From Ascoidea tarda (nom. inval.) (lineage: Eukaryota; Ascomycota; Saccharomycetes; Ascoideales; Ascoideaceae), in the NCBI GenBank assembly GCA_030560485.1, contig JAKTTS010000164.1, forward strand, positions 1-28,853: a DNA stretch of 28,853 nt. Reading direction: 5' to 3'. This document shows, piece by piece, positions 11,944 to 20,499 of this stretch; the stretch's first letter is position 1, and the number at the start of each line of letters is the position of its first letter. The notes under the pieces are model-generated. The model was not told the origin of the DNA, searched no databases, and saw nothing but the letters and a program-made list of their open reading frames with translations. The position numbers and the translations under genes are program-made.

Positions 11944-12075
11944 ATTTTTTTTTCTTTGTTTTTTAATTCAATCATTCATTGTGAGCTTGAAATTGACATA
12001 AAATAATGGGTAAAAGTGAATATAGATAAAAGAGTACAAAGAACGATGAAAAGTAAGAAACTGAGTTTAGGAAGT

Positions 12076-12109
12076 GAAATGAGATGGAATGAGATGAGAT
12101 GAGATGAGA
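12076..12109. repeat. Pentamer tandem (gagat) tract
   Basis: Repeated gagat/gaat units just beyond the RPA12 stop codon, probably in its 3' UTR. Confidence 0.8.
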
Positions 12110-12130
12110 AGGGACAAGATTGGAAAAGTA

Positions 12131-12580
12131 TCAATTGTTCTCTCTGTACTTGTGATGGCATTTAGTGCATGTGTAGAAAACAGTAGCACCTTCATCAGCA
12201 GAACGCAATTGGAGAGTATGGTAGGAAGCCTCATTATGACCACATTTGGGACATATTTCCTCGATAAGCGCACCTTCATTTCCGTCGCCAGACATTGTAG
12301 TTTTAACAGCAGAACGCTTGAGCCGTAAGACAGAGGGAAAGGCGTCATCTGAGGAGGTTGTGACGACTCTTAGGTTTTCGAACTCTGGAGTTGGGTTGAG
12401 ATATGGCTAGTTAGTTGAGACGAAGGGCAGTGGGGCGAGAAGAAAGAACGGGACGAGAGACATACGAGAGGAAGGATAGGACCTGAAGCATATTTCGCAG
12501 TCGAGGGTTCTGCGGGAGACCACAGAGTCCAAGAGATTGCCGCAATCGACACAGAAGATCAAACTGCCAACGATAGACAT
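12131..12580 (-). CDS. RPA12: RNA polymerase I subunit Rpa12 (A12.2), one intron
   Basis: Small zinc-ribbon subunit of RNA polymerase I, needed for RNA cleavage and termination. Exon 1 is 12580-12466 and exon 2 is 12384-12131; joined they give 122 residues, against 125 in S. cerevisiae. The N-terminal ribbon has C10-x2-C13 and C28-x2-C31 (CVDCG, CEIC). The C-terminal ribbon has EICPKCG and YTCTKC with the catalytic hairpin RSADEGATVF, which is near-identical to the yeast protein. The splice join is fixed by homology: YPSS plus QFENLRVVTT matches the S. cerevisiae YPKSQFSNLKVVTT. Without splicing, exon 1 runs into a stop within 20 codons after the donor. It shares a GC-rich divergent promoter with the Zn-cluster gene at 13302. 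Confidence 0.96.
12385..12465 (-). other. RPA12 intron (81 nt)
   Basis: Donor GTATGT (12465-12460), branch motif AACTAAC (12416-12410) and acceptor CAG ending at 12385, 26 nt beyond the branch A. It is a phase 1 intron and the split codon CAG (Gln) is conserved. The S. cerevisiae RPA12 gene, as I know it, has no intron. Confidence 0.93.
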
Positions 12581-13301
12581 GGGCTGGGGGGTGGAGGATG
12601 ATGGGTGCTGAGAGGAAGCTGCTGCGTGTGCTGAAATTTTTCACAGCACCACAAGCGCATCGCGGAGCGGGACGGTTACCCGGCACCGGCACGCGCAGCG
12701 GGGGCAGTCCGACGAGGCAGGCGCGTGACACGGCGTGCGACGGGCCAGTGAGAGGGCGCTCCGGGTGCTCGCCCGCAGCACGGCCGCCTAAAGGAATAGC
12801 GAGCGGGCGGCGAGCGCGCGGCTATCTGGGACTCGCCGAAAGCGCACTGCGGACGCGCATGTTGCACTTGCACAGGGCCCGTGCAGTCAAAAGCCAGCGC
12901 GGGTGGGCCTGTGGGTGGAGCCAGTTGCAAAGCGACGGACGGGCGACGCGGGACGGGCCTGGGCAGTGGTGCCGCACTGCACTTGCACACGGCCTGGAAG
13001 CGGAGAAAGGGGGTTGTGGGCGAGCAGTGCGACGAGGGCTCGTTGCGCCCGTTTGCTATAAAAAGTGAGCGCTCGCGCCTTGAAAACCACGCCAGAGGAG
13101 ATTTCCTTCTCACCACTCCACCCGCTGCGACACAGCTCATCGTTTCGTGCCTCTGCTGCCTCTGCTGCCTCTGCTTCTCGTGTCATTGGCTCCTCTGTGT
13201 CCGCCGCAATTGTCGTTTCTGGCCTCTTCTCTCTCTTCCACGCCCCCTCCTCTTTTCGCGTGCTTCGAGACCCCAACCGACCCTCTTTCTCCTCCCAAAC
13301 C
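12581..13301. promoter_or_regulatory. GC-rich divergent promoter of RPA12 and the Zn-cluster gene
   Basis: A marked GC island (about 12600-13060) in an otherwise AT-rich window. It includes an exact 12-mer TGCACTTGCACA at 12863-12874 and again at 12978-12989, further TGCA cores, and a TATAAAAA box at 13057-13064. Long open frames here reflect GC richness; none shows recognisable protein motifs. Confidence 0.75.
13057..13064 (+). promoter_or_regulatory. TATA box of the Zn-cluster gene
   Basis: TATAAAAA 245 bp upstream of the chosen ATG. The TATA position makes the in-frame stretch before 13302 leader sequence and not protein; that stretch also lacks an ATG. Confidence 0.7.
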
Positions 13302-16300
13302 ATGTCCTACTCATCCCAACTATCTATGCCCGAATATACTCCAAACGCGTTAAACCAACAGGATATTACCAACTCTCTCTCCCCAGAGGTAATCCAGTTT
13401 TCTTTGCTAAGGTGTTTGGAATGCTCCAAGCGTAAAATCAAATGTGACAAGCTGCTACCTTCGTGCACTCCCTGTTTCTCCAAAGAAAGAGACTGTGTCT
13501 TTCCTGACGACTCCAAAATCACCATCGATCCCTCAAACATCTCCAAGTCCTACACAAAGGTCATCAACAATCTCTTGCAAAGAATCAACTTTCTAGAGGA
13601 GTCCCTCAACATCGCCCCAAATGATCGCGAAATCCTACTCAACGATTCCGATTACGACTCTTCCATCGTTTCCTTCAACGTCAACACCCATCGCTGTGAA
13701 AACTGCTTTGAGAAAAACCTCAAATGCGACAAACTATCTCCCTGCAATCAATGTGCCCTTCAAAACTCTGACTGTCTTTTCCCGTCAAAGTCAAAAGTCT
13801 TCTCAAAGACCTGCCTTAAAGAAAAGCCTGTATCCTCCAATTCAAACAACCAAAGGATAATCAACAACCTCATCCAAAAACTCATCTTACTCGAAAACAG
13901 AATCAAAACAAAGGGCTTTCCCAAAAGAAAAAGAGTCTCAATGTCAAAACAAAAAATCCCCATGGGTGTTTATTCCTCAAATGATTCTGATCTCCAAATA
14001 GAAGACAACATAAATCAATTGGATCTAGATTTCGAAAAAAATACTGAACAATCTCTAGATAATATTGAGCCTGCTTTCATTTTAGAAACAACTGCCTTAA
14101 AACAAATCTCTTCCATCAACGACAATAAAAATATTATTTCAAATAATCACAACAACCATCCTCACAACAACCATATTCATAATAACAACAATAACAATAA
14201 TGGAAACTCCATCAAAAATCATAAAAATAACAAAAATAACATCCCTCTCACTTCCAACATAGATCAGTCCCAATACTCAAATCAACTAATCTTTAAATTT
14301 AAAGACAAACCCTCTCATAATCAAATCCAAAAAAAAAATCAACCCCTCATCCAAAAAAAAAATCAAAAGGACTTCAAATTCGACATTAATAATTCATCTA
14401 TTGAAAAACAACTAAACATCTCAAACAGAAAAAACGCTCTTGGCGACTCAAACAATGCTAAATTATTTCTGAAATTGCTTCATAAAATCAACTCCTTGTT
14501 ATTCGGCTTATCCTCCTACGACGACCCAGCAATTGAACGAATTTTCAGTCAATATAAAAACTTAACTCAATCTTCCTCCTGTTTAGCTTGTAAAAAGGCA
14601 AAAAAAAGATGCAATCGAGAAAAACATTGCGAATCTTGCTGGAAAAGAGAAATTGAATGCGTTTATCCCAAAAACTCAAAAAAATCTTACTCAAATGAAC
14701 TAAAAGACAAAATCATTAAAAACTCTCTTTCCGATCAAGAGGTCTCTATAATCACAAATGACCTAAACTCAATTATCGACGTTTTAAATAAAGCCCTAAG
14801 TAACCATCGTGATGACTATCCAAATGATCCTGACCAAGACGACGATCATCTTTTGCCTGATCCTTCCTTTCTATTAAATAGAGATGAAATTAAACAACAA
14901 CAAAAAGATTCGCGCAAAAGATCAACATCTACCTCTATTGTAGAAAACAATGACACCAACATTTCAAAGAAACTAAGATCTTCATACTCCAACTCTAAAA
15001 ATAAAAATGGAAACGTTCTTCAAAATCTTGATAATTCTTCCGTCTTTTCTGCAATTAATGACCAAAATCTTGATAATTATCAAACCGTCAACAATAACTA
15101 TGGTAATGACTTACATGAAACTAAAATTGCAACTGAAATTGCTAGTAATAACAATAACAATAACAATAACAATAACAACAATCATGAAATTCATGAAGAT
15201 AATCAATTACCTGGGTTGGTGGATAATATCTTTTTAAAATCAAGAGGTTTGTTTAAATTAACCTCAAATGATTTAATGGAATGTATTCAATCTTCACAAT
15301 CCACTTATATTGATATTTATAATGAATTTTCCAAGATTCCAAGTATTTCGGGAAATAAAAAAAAAGACCACAGGTTTCTTAATAAAATTGTTCAAGATTT
15401 TTTTAAAATCAACGACATTAGTTTTTTTTTTAATAAAAAAGTAATTGAAAATTATATTAAACTATTATTTAAATCAGACAGAATCCAAGATTCTCAAGCT
15501 TTATTAAATACCTGGGTTATTTATCCAATTATTATCATTACATTGAATTACTATCCCTTTGAAATATATTACGAGTATTTATCCGATCAAAATGTTAAAA
15601 TAGTGGAATTTATTAACAATTTGAAAAATATTTATGAATATTACAAGAACCACATTGAAGATTATTCCATTCCTTACTTGCAATCATTAATCATTTATGA
15701 AGAATTTTTAATTAGCAATAATAACAGCTTAAATAATAATAAAGTTGTGTTTCAAAGAAAAGTTTGGAAAGAATTATCTGAAATCATATCATTAGCAAAA
15801 CAATTAAATGTTTATAACGACGAGAAACTAATTTGGATTTCTGTTGAAAGAATTGATTCGATGATTTGTTGTTTATTGGATTTACCAAATAATATAAGTA
15901 AAAATGTCACGGATTTATCGGATGATAGTATTGATTTTGCTATTCGTCAAAAATATGTTCGCGCAGAATTGTTGAAAGAATTAAATCTAAAATATATCAG
16001 TATTAAGAACTGGAACTCGCCAGTTGCAATTGCGAACCAAATTCAGTCATATGATTATAAATTAGATGGACAAATTGAAACAATTGTTAGTGGAATTAAT
16101 CCAAATTTAGCTAGTATTGAGACAGACAAATTGATGGATTTGTCATGTTTTGTTCAAGTCAGATTGAAGCTAAACTATAAATTTCTAACGGATGGAAGCG
16201 TTAACAAGATAAGTTTTTTGAAAACATTTAACCGTTATCTCAACAAATTGAACAGCTTTTCAGCAAATAATCAAGAGATAATCATATTTAAGATAACACT

Positions 16301-16550
16301 TTTCATTGAAAAAATCATCAAGTTCTATCTTGATAACTATTTTAATAACTTTTGTTTGCAAAACAGAACGAGTGGTTCGCAAGAAGAATTTGCCAATCCA
16401 GAACTCAGAAAACTAATGGTGGATATCTCAAATGAATTGTTACAGATCTCAAAGGTGTTTAGAAGACTATACACCGAATCTGAGATTCTAGCTGTCTTCA
16501 AGTCGTTCCAGGAGCAGCTAAACTCCACTTGGATCAAAGACTACATCTGA
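13302..16550 (+). CDS. Transcription factor with three Zn2Cys6 binuclear clusters
   Basis: A 1082-residue regulator from the first ATG of the frame. Three separate and complete Zn2Cys6 motifs are visible: C38-C41-C48-C55-C58-C65, C132-C135-C142-C148-C151-C158 and C427-C430-C437-C443-C446-C453, each with the fungal spacing C-x2-C-x6-C-x5/6-C-x2-C-x6-C and a following Pro. Clusters 1 and 2 are each followed by a short predicted coiled coil (NNLLQRINFLEESL; NNLIQKLILLENRI); before cluster 3 there is LFLKLLHKINSLL. Between them lie basic, Asn- and His-rich linkers. A poly-Asn tract at about residues 616-627 precedes a long helical C-terminal half with a fungal middle-homology-like block (IISLAKQLNVYNDEKLIW, then SVERIDSMICCLLDLP). 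A DNA-binding nuclear role is likely, targets unknown. Codon use shifts from GC-rich at the 5' end to AT-rich at the 3' end. I do not recognise an ortholog. Confidence 0.88.
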   Translation: MSYSSQLSMPEYTPNALNQQDITNSLSPEVIQFSLLRCLECSKRKIKCDKLLPSCTPCFSKERDCVFPDDSKITIDPSNISKSYTKVINNLLQRINFLEESLNIAPNDREILLNDSDYDSSIVSFNVNTHRCENCFEKNLKCDKLSPCNQCALQNSDCLFPSKSKVFSKTCLKEKPVSSNSNNQRIINNLIQKLILLENRIKTKGFPKRKRVSMSKQKIPMGVYSSNDSDLQIEDNINQLDLDFEKNTEQSLDNIEPAFILETTALKQISSINDNKNIISNNHNNHPHNNHIHNNNNNNNGNSIKNHKNNKNNIPLTSNIDQSQYSNQLIFKFKDKPSHNQIQKKNQPLIQKKNQKDFKFDINNSSIEKQLNISNRKNALGDSNNAKLFLKLLHKINSLLFGLSSYDDPAIERIFSQYKNLTQSSSCLACKKAKKRCNREKHCESCWKREIECVYPKNSKKSYSNELKDKIIKNSLSDQEVSIITNDLNSIIDVLNKALSNHRDDYPNDPDQDDDHLLPDPSFLLNRDEIKQQQKDSRKRSTSTSIVENNDTNISKKLRSSYSNSKNKNGNVLQNLDNSSVFSAINDQNLDNYQTVNNNYGNDLHETKIATEIASNNNNNNNNNNNNHEIHEDNQLPGLVDNIFLKSRGLFKLTSNDLMECIQSSQSTYIDIYNEFSKIPSISGNKKKDHRFLNKIVQDFFKINDISFFFNKKVIENYIKLLFKSDRIQDSQALLNTWVIYPIIIITLNYYPFEIYYEYLSDQNVKIVEFINNLKNIYEYYKNHIEDYSIPYLQSLIIYEEFLISNNNSLNNNKVVFQRKVWKELSEIISLAKQLNVYNDEKLIWISVERIDSMICCLLDLPNNISKNVTDLSDDSIDFAIRQKYVRAELLKELNLKYISIKNWNSPVAIANQIQSYDYKLDGQIETIVSGINPNLASIETDKLMDLSCFVQVRLKLNYKFLTDGSVNKISFLKTFNRYLNKLNSFSANNQEIIIFKITLFIEKIIKFYLDNYFNNFCLQNRTSGSQEEFANPELRKLMVDISNELLQISKVFRRLYTESEILAVFKSFQEQLNSTWIKDYI
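15146..15180. repeat. AAC/AAT repeat coding poly-Asn in the Zn-cluster protein
   Basis: A run of about a dozen Asn codons, mostly AAC AAT alternating, in frame. Confidence 0.9.
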
Positions 16551-17057
16551 AAACTTTCAACTCTGAAGACTGTCAACTCTGAAGGTTGTTTACTCTGACC
16601 AACCTTTCGATTCCATCTCTTTTCGCTCTTTTCAATTACCTCTAATACACAAAAAGCAGAACTGACAGCTGGGGCTGCAGTGTTTTGAATTTCAGCGCAT
16701 TACTGTGCATAAAACAAAAGCCTGTCCTGTGCCACTCTTGAGGGCCTACTCTTTCTAAGGTGGGTAACGTGACGTCTGGAAAGCTCGTTTCCCCTTGGAA
16801 ATAAGCCATACTTGCTACTCTATAGTCTTACAGTCTGTTCCTTTAGTTAAACCTAATTATCTTATTACACACTACACATTTGGGTGGTAAGAGCGGGTAA
16901 GTATAGACTGTTTTCTTTTCCCTGATCTTGTAGCGTTGTATTTCCAAAGTTGTTTTTTTTAAAAATAACTGCTAAGAACACACGTATTGGGGATCTTGCA
17001 CGGTGTTGTTTATTAGTCGGTATATTAAACTACGAAAACTGTCCCTGTAATTTTACC

Positions 17058-17078
17058 ATGGATGTGAGAAAACCCTAG
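17058..17078 (+). promoter_or_regulatory. Mini upstream ORF (MDVRKP)
   Basis: ATG in the favourable context ACCATGG, six codons then TAG, ending 71 bp before the ATG at 17150 and overlapping the 5' half of a hairpin. It would matter only if it is inside the transcript, which the sequence alone does not show. Confidence 0.5.
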
Positions 17079-17097
17079 AGGGAACAAAACTCACATC
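17061..17097 (+). promoter_or_regulatory. Two-tier hairpin upstream of the 17150 gene
   Basis: Outer stem GATGTGAG (17061-17068) pairs perfectly with CTCACATC (17090-17097). An inner CCC/GGG stem (17073-17075 with 17080-17082) closes a TAGA loop. It lies about 52 bp before the ATG at 17150. Confidence 0.6.
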
Positions 17098-17149
17098 AAG
17101 GACGATCTTTTCTTTATTTAAAAGCTGGGAAAACACTAGTAGTTATGAT

Positions 17150-17590
17150 ATGTTCAATTCCTTTTCCAATATGCTCTCCAAATTCAGTAATAAAAGTAGC
17201 AGCACCAACACTAATAGTGGAAACAGTAATTGGCAGCAACAGTCCCGGAGTGCTGAGCATCGATCCTCCAGTGATCATATCGATCAAGGCAACTCTTCCG
17301 AAACAAGCAAATACGGGCCTTCTACCTCATCCTATGCTGAAAATAGCCTGAAAGTGGACTTCAGTTCAAAATGCTCTTCTGGCATTCCTGCTCAAGCTAA
17401 TCGAGTAACTGACACTCAAACAACTGACACTTCGTTCGTTAATAGCTTTCCAACTTTATCTGAATTGAATACTTTTCTTGCACTAAATGAATTTTATAAA
17501 GTGGATTCTTTTCAACCAATTCCGATATCTTTTGATAACGCACAACCCAATAACCAGCTCCAAAATCAATTCAATAATGATGATTTATAG
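17150..17590 (+). CDS. Unknown Ser/Asn/Gln-rich protein, first open segment
   Basis: 146 codons from an ATG to TAG. I do not recognise the protein. It is rich in Ser, Asn and Gln with one more ordered stretch near the end (FPTLSELNTFLALNEFY, then SFQPIPISFDNA). No signal peptide or membrane segment is visible. The same frame continues after the stop for 25 more sense codons, another stop (TAA, 17666-17668), and then 113 open codons (see the next entry). It is preceded by a hairpin and mini-uORF and followed by a 900-bp AT-rich flank. It may be the whole protein, the short product of a readthrough gene, or the first part of a pseudogene. Confidence 0.55.
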   Translation: MFNSFSNMLSKFSNKSSSTNTNSGNSNWQQQSRSAEHRSSSDHIDQGNSSETSKYGPSTSSYAENSLKVDFSSKCSSGIPAQANRVTDTQTTDTSFVNSFPTLSELNTFLALNEFYKVDSFQPIPISFDNAQPNNQLQNQFNNDDL

Positions 17591-18010
17591 CGTGTCTCCA
17601 GAAATTCCAATTCACATAATCGAATTAAAAAGGTAGGTCTGGCCTCCATAATAACCAATGAACCATAACTACAACAAAAACAACAAAAACAACAAAAACA
17701 ACAAAAACAAAAACAACCAGATGATGGAATTTCTAAAGATTTAAACAGTCCTATATTTTCTCTACCACCTGTACCTAATATACAAAACATTCAACCCACC
17801 TTTAATCCACATTTTGATAGCCTTCTAGATAATTTAAATGATCGAAATGGTACGGATAATTTAAATGGTACAGACGATCAAAATGATCTACTCGATCGAA
17901 GTGTTCAAGATTGTTTTGGTTGTTATTCTCCACATGAAAGGCCTGAACCCGATGCGTTTCGTTCACTCAATAGATTCAATCAGACCAGTGGAAATTATAA
18001 GCCTAATTAA
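17591..18010 (+). other. In-frame continuation of the 17150 ORF past two stop codons
   Basis: After TAG at 17588-17590 the same frame reads 25 sense codons (RVSRNSNSHNRIKK and on), TAA at 17666-17668, then LQQ and a (CAA CAA AAA)n tract coding QQK repeats, and 112 codons in all to TAA at 18008-18010. The last part has a composition like the first segment, with blocks such as NSPIFSLPPVPNIQ, DNLNDRNGTDNLNGTDD and CFGCYSPHERPEPDAF. It has no in-frame ATG, so it cannot be started independently in the normal way. No donor, branch and acceptor set that would remove both stops is visible. Options are stop readthrough, a decayed gene or chance openness. Confidence 0.5.
17672..17716 (+). repeat. CAACAAAAA tandem repeat
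   Basis: 9-bp CAACAAAAA units in tandem, about four plus a partial, coding QQK in the frame shared with the 17150 ORF. Confidence 0.9.
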
Positions 18011-18910
18011 TTAATCTGATTAGCATAACTTACTCTCAATTGACCTCTCATTTACCCAATCCATAAAAAAATTATCTATATGGTTGGGCCCATTATTTGA
18101 TTCAATATGTTTGCCATCAAGGTCCAATTCAGCCCATTCACTTTCTAATTAATACTCTTTTATCCTTTTATAATTATTTAAGGTTATTTACAGTTTACAG
18201 TTATTTACAGTTTACAGTTATTTATTTACAGTTATTTTTTTAAGTTTTGCTTATTCGCTAGCGAGGTTCGATCCATTAATTAATAAAAATTTTCAGCATC
18301 GGCTAATAAAATTTGTAAGAAATATAAAAGAAGTGATTGAAAATTATTGCTATTGAATTAAATAAAAAAATGTATAAAAAGATAGATAAATACTATAAAA
18401 AATAATGTTAAAACTCGCAATCAATTTTTTCCAAAAGATTTTCCAAAAAAAACTTCAAAAGATAATTTTTTAAAAGATATTTTCTAAATTTTATAATAGC
18501 ACCATACTTGATCAAATAAATTTATCTTTTTATATATTATTGCATTTGATTATTTTGTTTTTTAAAATATTTTTTTTAAAATATTTTTGAAAAATGAAAA
18601 CCTAGAAAGACTGATTTCAAAAAATTTTTTGAAAAAGAAAACACATTAGTTTCAATAACCAGTGACAAATGTTTGAAAGAAATTTAATAAATGATATTAA
18701 ATTGAAATTGAAATTGAAATTGGAAACAAAAAAATTAAATAATAACAATAGGCGCCAACTTGGGAAGAAGAAAAAGTGCCTAAAACTTGCCTAAATTTAA
18801 ATATTGGTTGTTAAACTCAAATTCCAATGGTTCATTTTTTTATCATATATTTAATATGGATTATTGTTTCATTGTTTCATTGTTTCATTGATGGGATAAA
18901 GCCAAATTGA
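18011..18910. other. AT-rich intergenic region, convergent 3' flanks
   Basis: Between the unknown plus-strand gene and NMD4 (minus). Strongly AT-rich with short tandem repeats: ttacagttattta/cagttt units at about 18184-18237, aaattg units at 18698-18722 and tcattgttt units at 18868-18890. I see no gene. A GGTTCGATCC string at 18264-18273 is not part of a tRNA. Confidence 0.8.
18184..18237. repeat. Short tandem repeats (acagttattt/acagttt)
   Basis: Interleaved copies of acagttattt and acagttt in the 3' flank. Confidence 0.8.
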
Positions 18911-20267
18911 TTATGGGGTCCATAATTCGCCAGATCCTCTAGGAGCATAAGTCATTTTATTAAATTTTTCACGATGAACTGTATTTGAAGTGGAATCATC
19001 AGTGGATGAATAATTACTATTGGGGAGGATTTTCTTTGAATTGAAAATGGGAGAGGTAGCGGAGGATCTTATCGATTTTTGATTTTTGTGCAGTTTGTTG
19101 GGGAGTCTCTTTCTGAGATTGTCAGTGATTGGAGTTTGCATATTTTTGGTATCGGCGGTGTTACTATTGATGGAATTGATATTGGTGTTTTTGATTTGAT
19201 CATTTAAAGAGGTGTCCGAGTTGAAAGAGGTGTTGGTAAGAATTGGATTTGAATTTGAATTTGAATTTCCATTTAGATTTTCATTTAAATCGTCATATAA
19301 ATTTTCATTTAAATCATTATTTAAATTTTCATTCAAGTTGCTGTTTCTAATTGAAAAGGAATTTTTAAGGTAATTGATTAAGTAGTTGTTTAAATAGTTT
19401 TTTGAGGTTAGTTTGCCATTTTTAATTAACAATTCCGCATCATGGAGATTAATGGTCGATAAACCGAAACTTTTTAGCCAAATATTTGTGATTGAATCTT
19501 CAGTCAAGATGTACCATTTAGTGAAGTTTTGATTGTTGTCATAAACTTTGTCAAAATATAAGTCACTTAGATATGATTTTGATTTTAGATTTTTAATGTT
19601 GTTTTCAATAAAGGATTTCAAAATACAAGGTCTAATCAAGTATCTTAATCTTAGAGGCATATCTGGTTTATTATTATGGTTATAATTGTTGATGTTATTG
19701 TAGGTGTTAAAAGAGGACTCGTATTGAATTGTAGTTGGTTGGAAAGTGGTCTTATTGTTTGGGAATTCAGAGAGAACTGGAGAATGGATTTTAAATTTCA
19801 CACAGCTATTCCATTTGGGGCCAGCTTCTTCAGGGGTAGCGATGTTGAATGAAACTAAGGAAGAAGGGTTGATGCTGAAGTTATTTAAATTGTCAAAATC
19901 ATTATCGAGATGGTGGATATTGTAGTTTTTATCAGACAAGGTGATCATTTTATCGATGAACTTGATGCTCTCTCTCGCATTTGTTGCGATCATGGAAATG
20001 CCCTTTTTCAAGTAGTCCAACTCATGTAGAGTGTAGGAGGGCAAAAAAAAAACAATTTTTGTGGAAGAGCTTTCAGTCCATCGCTTGATATTACCAATTC
20101 CCTTGACAAGAGCTGAGGGATCAACGATGATGTGTATGGCATTTCTGCCAGGGGAAAGGACATCCTTGTGGTGGATTGAGAGGTTAGTAAATGGCGAGAC
20201 AGAGACAACAGAACGAGACGACAACAGAAGCTCGAGAACAGAAACAACATACTGAATGCTCAGACAT
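18911..20267 (-). CDS. NMD4: Nmd4, PIN-domain Upf1-associated NMD factor, with coding intron
   Basis: Nmd4 is a PIN-domain protein that binds the helicase Upf1 in nonsense-mediated mRNA decay. Exon 1 (20267-20253) encodes MSEHS; exon 2 (20164-18911) encodes 417 residues; total 422. The PIN start matches yeast Nmd4 closely: IIVDPSALVKGIGNIKRW, then FLPSYTLHELDYL and ARESIKFIDKM. The last residues YAPRGSGELWTP match the conserved Nmd4 C terminus, where the family contacts Upf1. Between them lie Asn-rich insertions (for example NENLNNDLNENLYDDLNENL), making it about twice the length of the S. cerevisiae protein (218). The frame of exon 2 extends further upstream but without an ATG and through a perfect TACTAAC branch site, which supports the spliced start. 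Confidence 0.92.
20165..20252 (-). other. NMD4 coding intron (88 nt)
   Basis: Donor GTATGT (20252-20247), branch TACTAAC (20189-20183) and acceptor AAG ending at 20165, about 19 nt past the branch A. Phase 0. The next AG (CAG, 17 nt further) would put exon 2 out of frame, so AAG is preferred. An unspliced transcript would read MSEHSVCCF and stop after about 27 codons. Confidence 0.85.
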
Positions 20268-20499
20268 ATTGCGGATGGATAGTTTTACAGAGAAGAAGAA
20301 AATTTGCAGAGGCAAGAAAGCAGAAAGAAGGGTAGAAAGAAGGTGGAAGGGAGCTGGACGACTCAGGCAATGCGCTGGGACTGGGCCGAAGCAGCGGGTG
20401 TTTACAGGCAGCAGAAACAGCACAGGCAGCACAGGCAACAGAAGGAGAGAGGATAGTGAGGGAAGGGTGTGTATTACTATGTACTCTACAGACTAAGGG

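Larger units (their letters stand above)
11831..12130. other. Convergent 3' intergenic region with two tandem repeats
   Basis: Lies between the stops of the DDT/WHIM-like gene and RPA12, so it holds two terminators. It contains five 10-bp atagttttcc-type units (11890-11943) and a gagat/gaatgagat pentamer tract (about 12076-12109). No gene is seen. Confidence 0.8.
16551..17149. other. Intergenic region with hairpin and mini-uORF upstream of 17150
   Basis: Holds the 3' flank of the Zn-cluster gene and the promoter/leader of the next plus-strand gene. Features seen: a CTGCAG palindrome (16675-16680), a GGTAAGTAT match to a splice donor (16896-16904) with no convincing branch site after it, a CTTGCAC motif at about 16995, a six-codon uORF (17058-17078) and a strong hairpin (17061-17097). 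Confidence 0.7.

Noticed and set aside
13065-13301. N-terminal extension of the Zn-cluster protein in the same frame
   Set aside because: It has no ATG and begins right at the TATA box, so it is leader sequence.
12598-13303. Several long open frames on both strands in the GC island
   Set aside because: GC-rich DNA has few stops. The translations are low-complexity Arg/Ala/Pro strings and overlap a promoter with a TATA box.
16890-16910. Minus strand reads ATACTTACC, like the 5' end of U1 snRNA
   Set aside because: The following sequence lacks the U1-70K binding loop and other U1 features. The plus strand simply carries a GTAAGTAT donor-like string, with no good branch site downstream.
18264-18273. 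GGTTCGATCC, a tRNA B-box-like string
   Set aside because: The sequence after it does not pair to form a T stem and no acceptor stem or A box lies upstream.
20168-20224. Unspliced N terminus for NMD4 upstream of residue DVLSPG
   Set aside because: It lacks an ATG and contains a perfect TACTAAC branch site; the spliced start explains it better.
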